The notes under the pieces are model-generated. The model saw only the letters and a list, made by a program, of their open reading frames with translations. It had not been told where the DNA came from and ran no database searches. This document shows, in pieces, positions 9,341 through 13,378 of a stretch of DNA of 13,378 nucleotides (positions within the stretch are counted from its first letter, which is position 1; every line of letters starts with the position of its first letter). This stretch comes from DALYLB01 sp046154695 (GTDB lineage: Bacteria; Acidobacteriota; Blastocatellia; RBC074): NCBI GenBank assembly GCA_046154695.1, contig JBJXFI010000030.1, positions 1 through 13,378 of the forward strand, given 5' to 3'. Position numbers and translations under genes: made by a program.

Positions 9341-9346
9341 CTCCTT
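9341..9346 (-). promoter_or_regulatory. Ribosome binding site for the amidohydrolase
   Basis: On the minus strand AAGGAG lies 10 bases upstream of the ATG at 9330. It fixes the start at the signal peptide. Confidence 0.75.
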
Positions 9347-9412
9347 GGGAATCGTTTGAACCTCGCGACAAGGATCCACTTTCCAGGCCGGCAACGCAAG
9401 ATTTCGCGAACC

Positions 9413-9484
9413 CGTTCGGAGTTCCGCCTTCAGGCGGTCTGTTGTCGGCGAGGGACTGCCCGCGGATACGCGGAACTCCGAACG
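9413..9484. repeat. Palindromic repeat family A, copy 3 (divergent intergenic region)
   Basis: The left arm (9413-9437) is identical to that of copy 2 over 25 bases. The right arm (9460-9484) keeps the outer GCGGAACTCCGAACG, but its inner mini-hairpin reads CCGCG-GATA-CGCGG instead of CCGCC-TGAA-GGCGG. Both sides of that stem changed together, so it still pairs. The 22-base spacer matches the copy 1 spacer at many positions. The copy lies between the divergent amidohydrolase and FAH genes, more than 80 bp from either start. Confidence 0.88.
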
Positions 9485-9581
9485 AGGGCAAACTTTCTTG
9501 CAATCCGCGGCCGCTGTTGCCATCATCGCAGCGGATTTCACCCAACATTTCCGGAAAGGCTGGCACAGAGACGCTTCCCGT

Positions 9582-10418
9582 ATGAAACTCTATAAAACCA
9601 ATCACTATCCCGTCATCGAAGAGCGCGGTGAATATTATCAACTGTCCGATATCGAGTGGGACGTGCTGCTCAACCGGAACGATCTGGAGCACGTGCTGAC
9701 GAGCATGACCCGCCGCGCGACTCCGCTGGAGAGTTTCGACCCCGAGACCGAGGCGCTCGCCCCCATCGGACAACAGGAGGTCTGGGCCGCCGGCGTCACC
9801 TATTACCGAAGCCGCACCGCCCGCATGGAGGAGGCGAAGACATCCGGCGGCGGCGATTTTTATGATCGCGTCTATGCCGCGTCGCGGCCGGAGCTTTTTT
9901 TCAAGGCGACGCCGCAGCGCGTCAGCGGACCCGGGCAAAACGTTCGCATCCGCCGCGACTCGAAGTGGAACGTGCCCGAGCCGGAGCTTGCGCTGGTCAT
10001 CAATTCCCTCGGCCGGATCGTCGGATACACGATCGGCAATGATATGAGCTCGCGCGACATCGAGGGCGAGAACCCGCTCTATCTGCCCCAGGCCAAGGTC
10101 TACGCGCAATGCTGCGGGCTGGGACCGGCGATTCTCGTCTCGTCCGCTCCCCTGGAGATCACGACCGAGATCGTCCTCGAAATCTACCGTGGCGAGCGGC
10201 CGGTCTTCGAGGGGCGCACGGAGTTGACGAACATGAAGCGCTCCCCGTCGGAGCTGGTCGAATATCTTTTCCGCGACAACATCTTTCCCTACGGCTGTTT
10301 CCTGCTGACGGGCACCGGCATCGTGCCGCCGGATGAGTTCACGCTCGAAGCGGGAGACGAGGTTCACATCACGATCGATCCGATCGGAACATTGATCAAT
10401 CAGGTTCAATTGGGATAG
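9582..10418 (+). CDS. FAH-family enzyme, probable 2-keto-3-deoxypentonate dehydratase
   Basis: 278 residues from the ATG at 9582. The frame is open to 9498 but that stretch has no family sequence, and the SD is weak for either start. The C-terminal FAH catalytic domain shows GPGQNVRIRRDSKW, then the metal-binding acidic residues Glu133 and Glu135 in VPEPEL and Asp154 in GNDMSSRD. The N-terminal part contains AGVTYYRSRTARMEE, typical of the KdaD/XylX-type branch. Those enzymes dehydrate 2-keto-3-deoxy-arabinonate or -xylonate to alpha-ketoglutarate semialdehyde. The next gene encodes the dehydrogenase that would use this product, which is the main support for the assignment. Alternatives are other FAH-fold hydrolases or decarboxylases. 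The family is sure; the specific reaction is likely, not proven. The length is close to archaeal KdaD and shorter than Caulobacter XylX. Confidence 0.85.
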   Translation: MKLYKTNHYPVIEERGEYYQLSDIEWDVLLNRNDLEHVLTSMTRRATPLESFDPETEALAPIGQQEVWAAGVTYYRSRTARMEEAKTSGGGDFYDRVYAASRPELFFKATPQRVSGPGQNVRIRRDSKWNVPEPELALVINSLGRIVGYTIGNDMSSRDIEGENPLYLPQAKVYAQCCGLGPAILVSSAPLEITTEIVLEIYRGERPVFEGRTELTNMKRSPSELVEYLFRDNIFPYGCFLLTGTGIVPPDEFTLEAGDEVHITIDPIGTLINQVQLG

Positions 10419-10421
10419 ACC

Positions 10422-10494
10422 AACCACGGGGAGCACGGGGGACACGGGGAGACGAAATCATCTTCTCCCCCGTGTCGCCGTGCTCCCCGTGGTT
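10422..10494. repeat. Inverted repeat family B upstream of the dehydrogenase
   Basis: AACCACGGGGAGCACGG (10422-10438) is perfectly repeated in inverse at 10478-10494. The pairing continues inward, with two single-base indels, through GACACGGGG and AGA, so each arm spans about 30 bases around a short AT-richer loop (CGAAATCA). It starts 3 bp after the FAH stop and ends 19 bp before the dehydrogenase ATG, filling most of the gap. It is unrelated in sequence to the family A repeats. Cruciform or transcript hairpin formation is plausible; TTCAATTTT follows, so partial termination after the FAH gene is possible. Confidence 0.85.
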
Positions 10495-10513
10495 CAATTT
10501 TCGAAAGACGCGA

Positions 10514-12097
10514 ATGGAACTACACGGAAAAAACATCATTGCAGGCGAGGCGGTCTCGGAATCCGGGGGCGTCGTGGGGCGGTTCACTTCCCGCATGGCG
10601 GGGGCCGAATTCGAAGAGGCGACCGGGTCGCAGATCGATCGCGCGATGGCGGCGGCGGAGGGGGCATTTGAGGCCGTTCGCCGTGTTTCGGCGGCGGATC
10701 GCGCGGCTTTTCTGGACCGCATCGGCGTGGAGATTGAGGCGCTCGGAGACGGTCTGCTGACGGCGGCGAATCAGGAGACCTCGCTGCCGATCGCCGAGCG
10801 GCTTGCCGGAGAGCGGGGCCGGACGGTCAATCAACTGCGCATGTTCGCGGAGCTGATTCGCGAAGGTTCGTGGGTCGAGGCGCGAATCGATCGCGCGATC
10901 CCGGACCGGAAGCCCGTCCCGAAGCCCGATCTTCGCCGGATGCTGATTCCGATGGGGCCGGTGGCGGTCTTTGGGGCGAGCAATTTCCCGCTGGCCTTCT
11001 CGGTCGCGGGCGGAGACACGGCGTCGGCGCTGGCGGCGGGGTGTCCGGTGGTCGTCAAGGCGCATCCCGCCCATCCGGCCACGTCGGAGCTGGTCGCGGG
11101 AGCGATTGCGAAGGCCGCGCGCGAGACCGGAATGCCCCCCGGCGTCTTTTCCATGCTTCACAGCACGCGCAACGAGATCGCGATTGCGCTCGTGAAGCAC
11201 CCGTTGACGAAGGCGGTCGGGTTCACCGGCAGCCTGCGCGCGGGGCGGGCGCTCTTCGATGCCGCCGCCGCGCGGCCCGATCCGATCCCCGTTTATGCCG
11301 AGATGGGCAGCGTCAACCCGGTCTTTCTGCTTCCCGGCGCTCTCGGCGAGCGCGCCGAGGCGCTCGCCGAGGGGCTGAAAAATTCGGTGACGCTCGGCGT
11401 CGGGCAGTTCTGCACCTGCCCGGGGCTCGCCGTCGGGGTTCGCGATGAACGATTCACCCGGTTCTCGGAGCGGCTCAGGGAGCTGATCACCCAGGCGCAG
11501 CCCGGCGCGATGCTCTATGCCGGCATCCTGCAGGCCTATGACGCGGGCGTGAAGTCCCTCTCGGCCATCGATGGCGTACAGACCTTTCAGGCCTCGGCCA
11601 CCGGCGACCTGAGCCGGATCGAGGCGCGCCCCTCGATGTTTGCCACGGATGGCGCCACCTTCTCCCGCAATCCGCGGCTGCACGAAGAGGTCTTCGGCCC
11701 CTCAACGGTCGTCGTCGGCTGCGATTCACGCGAAGAGATGGAGGCGATGGCCCGCAATCTGGAAGGCCATTTGACCGTGACGATCCACGGCACAGAGGCG
11801 GACCTGGACGAACATGCCTCGCTTGTCGGGATTCTCGAACGCAAGGCGGGCCGGCTGGTGTTCAATGGGTTTCCGACCGGCGTCGAGGTCTGCCACTCGA
11901 TGCAGCACGGCGGCCCCTACCCCGCGACGACCGATTCGCGAACGACCTCGGTCGGCGCCGCGGCGATCACCCGATTCGCCCGGCCCGTCGCCTGGCAGAA
12001 CTTTCCGCAGGCGGCGCTTCCGGCCGAACTGCGGGACGCCAACCCCCGCGCCCTCTGGCGCATGGTCGATGGAGCGCTGGGCAGGGACGCCTGGTGA
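10514..12097 (+). CDS. Alpha-ketoglutarate semialdehyde (2,5-dioxovalerate) dehydrogenase
   Basis: 527 residues. An aldehyde dehydrogenase of the KGSADH branch, which oxidises alpha-ketoglutarate semialdehyde to alpha-ketoglutarate with NAD(P)+. Motifs are PMGPVAVFGASNFP and VVKAHPAHPATS in the cofactor domain, GFTGS, Glu263 in AEMGSVNPVF as general base and Cys300 in GVGQFCTCPG as nucleophile. The AEMGS and GQFC contexts distinguish this branch from betaine or succinate semialdehyde dehydrogenases. C-terminal VFNGFPTGVEVCHSMQHGGPYPATTD also fits. The ATG at 10514 was chosen because the upstream in-frame GTG at 10472 lies within the inverted repeat and would add 14 residues translated from it. 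It follows the FAH gene with 95 bp between. Upstream pentose or hydroxyproline pathway steps are not in the window. Confidence 0.92.
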   Translation: MELHGKNIIAGEAVSESGGVVGRFTSRMAGAEFEEATGSQIDRAMAAAEGAFEAVRRVSAADRAAFLDRIGVEIEALGDGLLTAANQETSLPIAERLAGERGRTVNQLRMFAELIREGSWVEARIDRAIPDRKPVPKPDLRRMLIPMGPVAVFGASNFPLAFSVAGGDTASALAAGCPVVVKAHPAHPATSELVAGAIAKAARETGMPPGVFSMLHSTRNEIAIALVKHPLTKAVGFTGSLRAGRALFDAAAARPDPIPVYAEMGSVNPVFLLPGALGERAEALAEGLKNSVTLGVGQFCTCPGLAVGVRDERFTRFSERLRELITQAQPGAMLYAGILQAYDAGVKSLSAIDGVQTFQASATGDLSRIEARPSMFATDGATFSRNPRLHEEVFGPSTVVVGCDSREEMEAMARNLEGHLTVTIHGTEADLDEHASLVGILERKAGRLVFNGFPTGVEVCHSMQHGGPYPATTDSRTTSVGAAAITRFARPVAWQNFPQAALPAELRDANPRALWRMVDGALGRDAW

Positions 12098-12139
12098 CGG
12101 TGATGGCGGTTTTCACCTGCATGCGCCCCGGCGGCGAGA

Positions 12140-12520
12140 TTACTTCTCCTTCCGCCTGTTATCGGTGTACCACCACGCCCAGGCGATGAGAACGAACTGC
12201 AGCGGCAGCCGAATCCAGTGGAAGCTCGCCGGAACTTCCGGATAGAGGTGCTGGTTGAAGGCCATGTGCAGATTGGCCGGATAGACGGCGAGCAGCAGCG
12301 CGATCATCCCCCAGGCCGCCCGATTCTGAAGGCGCGGGATCAGTATCATCACGCCGAGCGCGGCTTCGAGCGCGCCCGCCAGCAGATGCAGCGCCGAGGG
12401 CCAGGGAAGGTACGGCGGCATGATTCGCAGGTAAAAATCGGGGTTAACAAAATGATTGACGCCCGCGGCGACAAAGAAGCCCGCCAGCAGATACTTCATG
12501 ACCAGTTTGAACTTGTTCAT
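12140..12520 (-). CDS. Small DoxX-type integral membrane protein
   Basis: 126 residues with four predicted membrane segments: about residues 6-22 (LVMKYLLAGFFVAAGVNHF region), a second in SALHLLAGALEAALGVMILIP, a third in AWGMIALLLAVYPAN and a fourth in LPLQFVLIAWAWWY. The N-terminal AGFFVAAGVNHFVNPDFYLRIMP pattern is typical of DoxX/DoxX-like proteins. These are widespread small inner-membrane proteins, named for a subunit associated with a thiosulfate:quinone oxidoreductase but mostly of unknown function. A strong AGGAGGG lies 3 bases before the start. The gene follows the permease with 32 bp between, so the two are probably co-transcribed. A functional link to the permease is not established. 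It converges with the dehydrogenase, with 42 bp between. Confidence 0.85.
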   Translation of the reverse strand: MNKFKLVMKYLLAGFFVAAGVNHFVNPDFYLRIMPPYLPWPSALHLLAGALEAALGVMILIPRLQNRAAWGMIALLLAVYPANLHMAFNQHLYPEVPASFHWIRLPLQFVLIAWAWWYTDNRRKEK

Positions 12521-12523
12521 CGA

Positions 12524-12530
12524 CCCTCCT
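12524..12530 (-). promoter_or_regulatory. Strong Shine-Dalgarno for the DoxX-type gene
   Basis: AGGAGGG on the minus strand ends 3 bases before the ATG at 12520. It separates the real start from a longer open frame that overlaps the permease gene. Confidence 0.8.
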
Positions 12531-12552
12531 GTTCCTTCTCTGTCCGCTCGTT

Positions 12553-13378
12553 TTAGATCCGCGCGATCAGCCCGGCGAAGAGCTGGCAGAAGACCGCGCC
12601 CACGATCGTCATCGAGAGCCCCCAGAGCAGGAGCTTTCGAAATAGCGCCTGTGAGTCCGCCTGATCGCCGACCGCCGCGACGCAAAGAGCGCCGAGGGTG
12701 GAGAGCGGAGAGACATCGACGAGGGCCGATCCGACATTGATGCTCAGGGCGATGGCGAGCGGATCGCCGCCGCCCATCTCGCTGACGAGTTTGGGAACCG
12801 TCGGCAGAAACGCGGGCAGCACGACGCCCGATGTGCTGCTGTAGGTCGAGATCGCGCCGGTGATGAAGGCGATCACGCCGTTGATGCTCGCTGGAGACGC
12901 GAGCCGCGCCAGCATCGCCGTGAAAAGGTCCATCCCGCCCGTCTTCTCCAGAATCGCAATCAGAAGCGAGACGCCGCAGACCATCAGAATGACGCTCCAT
13001 GGCGTCCGGTTGAAGGCGTCCTTCTCCCCGGCCGCGCCGGCGAAGACCAGCACCCCCACGGCCGCGAAGGCGCTCAACCCGAGGCTCAGCTTGATTGCCA
13101 GAACGCCGATGATCCATAGCAGAATAATGGCGAGCGTGAGCTTTTGATTGCGGCTCAACGGGCCTGCCGTCGCCTCTTCATTCGCCGCGTCGCCATCCTG
13201 CCGCGACTCCGTGTCGCCCGCGCGTCCGCCGAAGAGCGCGTATGCGGCGAACGCGACCATCGCGTGCGCGGCCATGTTCGATGCCCAGACCTTTCCGGCG
13301 TGGCTGCCGAGCCCGGCCTCCGCGATCTTCGCGTTGGCGATCACGCCGACCGAGCTGATCGGAGAGAGGTTCCCGGCA
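12553..13378 (-). CDS. SLC13/MatC-like anion permease, C-terminal part (5' end outside window)
   Basis: 274 codons are visible, and the frame stays open to the window edge, beginning ...AGNLSPISSVGVIANAKIAEAG. A GTG at 13344 is within the protein, not its start. The visible part has about six to eight membrane segments, for example LAIILLWIIGVLAIKLSLGL, VILMVCGVSLLIAILE and LWGLSMTIVGAVFCQLFAGL. A charged loop around GDTESRQDGDAANEEATAG separates the first from the rest. Re-entrant-loop-like SSTSGVVLPAFLP and the GNLSPIS motif fit the MatC/SLC13 (ion transporter) group, which takes up dicarboxylates or related anions. Uptake of a dicarboxylate would suit neighbours producing alpha-ketoglutarate, but the substrate is inference. 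A gluconate-type (GntP) or CitMHS permease is the main alternative. Confidence 0.78.
   Translation of the reverse strand, partial: AGNLSPISSVGVIANAKIAEAGLGSHAGKVWASNMAAHAMVAFAAYALFGGRAGDTESRQDGDAANEEATAGPLSRNQKLTLAIILLWIIGVLAIKLSLGLSAFAAVGVLVFAGAAGEKDAFNRTPWSVILMVCGVSLLIAILEKTGGMDLFTAMLARLASPASINGVIAFITGAISTYSSTSGVVLPAFLPTVPKLVSEMGGGDPLAIALSINVGSALVDVSPLSTLGALCVAAVGDQADSQALFRKLLLWGLSMTIVGAVFCQLFAGLIARI

Noticed and set aside
9498..9526. TTGCAA and CATCAT spaced by 17 bases, a possible promoter for the FAH gene
   Set aside because: Each hexamer matches the sigma-70 consensus at only 4 of 6 positions, and such matches occur by chance. The remainder of the 251-bp region between the divergent genes shows only repeat copy 3.
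10472..10513. Upstream GTG start for the dehydrogenase
   Set aside because: The added 14 codons lie largely within the right arm of the inverted repeat and match no family sequence. The ATG at 10514 is preferred, although its SD is weak.
12099..12117. GGTGA...TCACC hairpin between the convergent dehydrogenase and DoxX-type genes
   Set aside because: The stem is five base pairs with a 9-base loop and no T-run; too weak to call a terminator.
12553..13117. Start of the DoxX-type gene far upstream at 13117
   Set aside because: The longer frame overlaps the permease gene almost entirely. The strong SD at 12524-12530 and the membrane-protein N terminus place the start at 12520.

Overview
This is a GC-rich bacterial window with tightly packed genes. 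It looks like a free-living heterotroph of an Acidobacteriota or Planctomycetota-like soil lineage. That guess rests only on gene content (secreted CocE-type hydrolase, secreted amidohydrolase, FAH/KGSADH pair) and on abundant short palindromic repeats. No rRNA, tRNA, CRISPR array, phage gene or transposase is visible.

Layout. (1) Positions 174-7670, plus strand, hold a five-gene catabolic run: a secreted CocE/NonD-type serine hydrolase, then hutH, hutU, an arginase-family hutG candidate and hutI. CocE-hutH and hutH-hutU overlap by ATGA, and hutG-hutI are 7 bp apart. The four hut genes account for histidine -> urocanate -> imidazolonepropionate -> formiminoglutamate -> glutamate. (2) Positions 7708-9330, minus strand, encode a secreted metal-dependent amidohydrolase, convergent with hutI. 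(3) Positions 9582-12097, plus strand, encode an FAH-fold enzyme resembling 2-keto-3-deoxypentonate dehydratases and an alpha-ketoglutarate semialdehyde dehydrogenase. Together these look like the lower half of a Weimberg-type route ending in alpha-ketoglutarate. (4) Positions 12140-13378, minus strand, encode a SLC13/MatC-like permease cut by the window edge, followed by a small DoxX-type membrane protein.

The genes fit one theme: scavenging amino acids, peptides and sugar acids and feeding glutamate and alpha-ketoglutarate into central metabolism. That link is inference.

The most notable non-genic content is palindromic repeats. A family with about 25-bp inverted arms and a 21-22-bp spacer occurs three times (3627-3698, 5386-5456, 9413-9484). 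One copy is translated as the C-terminal end of HutH. One arm has changed both sides of an inner stem together. A different inverted repeat (10422-10494) precedes the dehydrogenase, and two further hairpins lie at 11-66. The CocE reading frame ends in a 12-bp tandem repeat array. I see no clearly new defence or mobile system. The unusual signals are the repeats, their effect on protein ends, and an Asn in place of a metal-binding His in the HutG-like protein.
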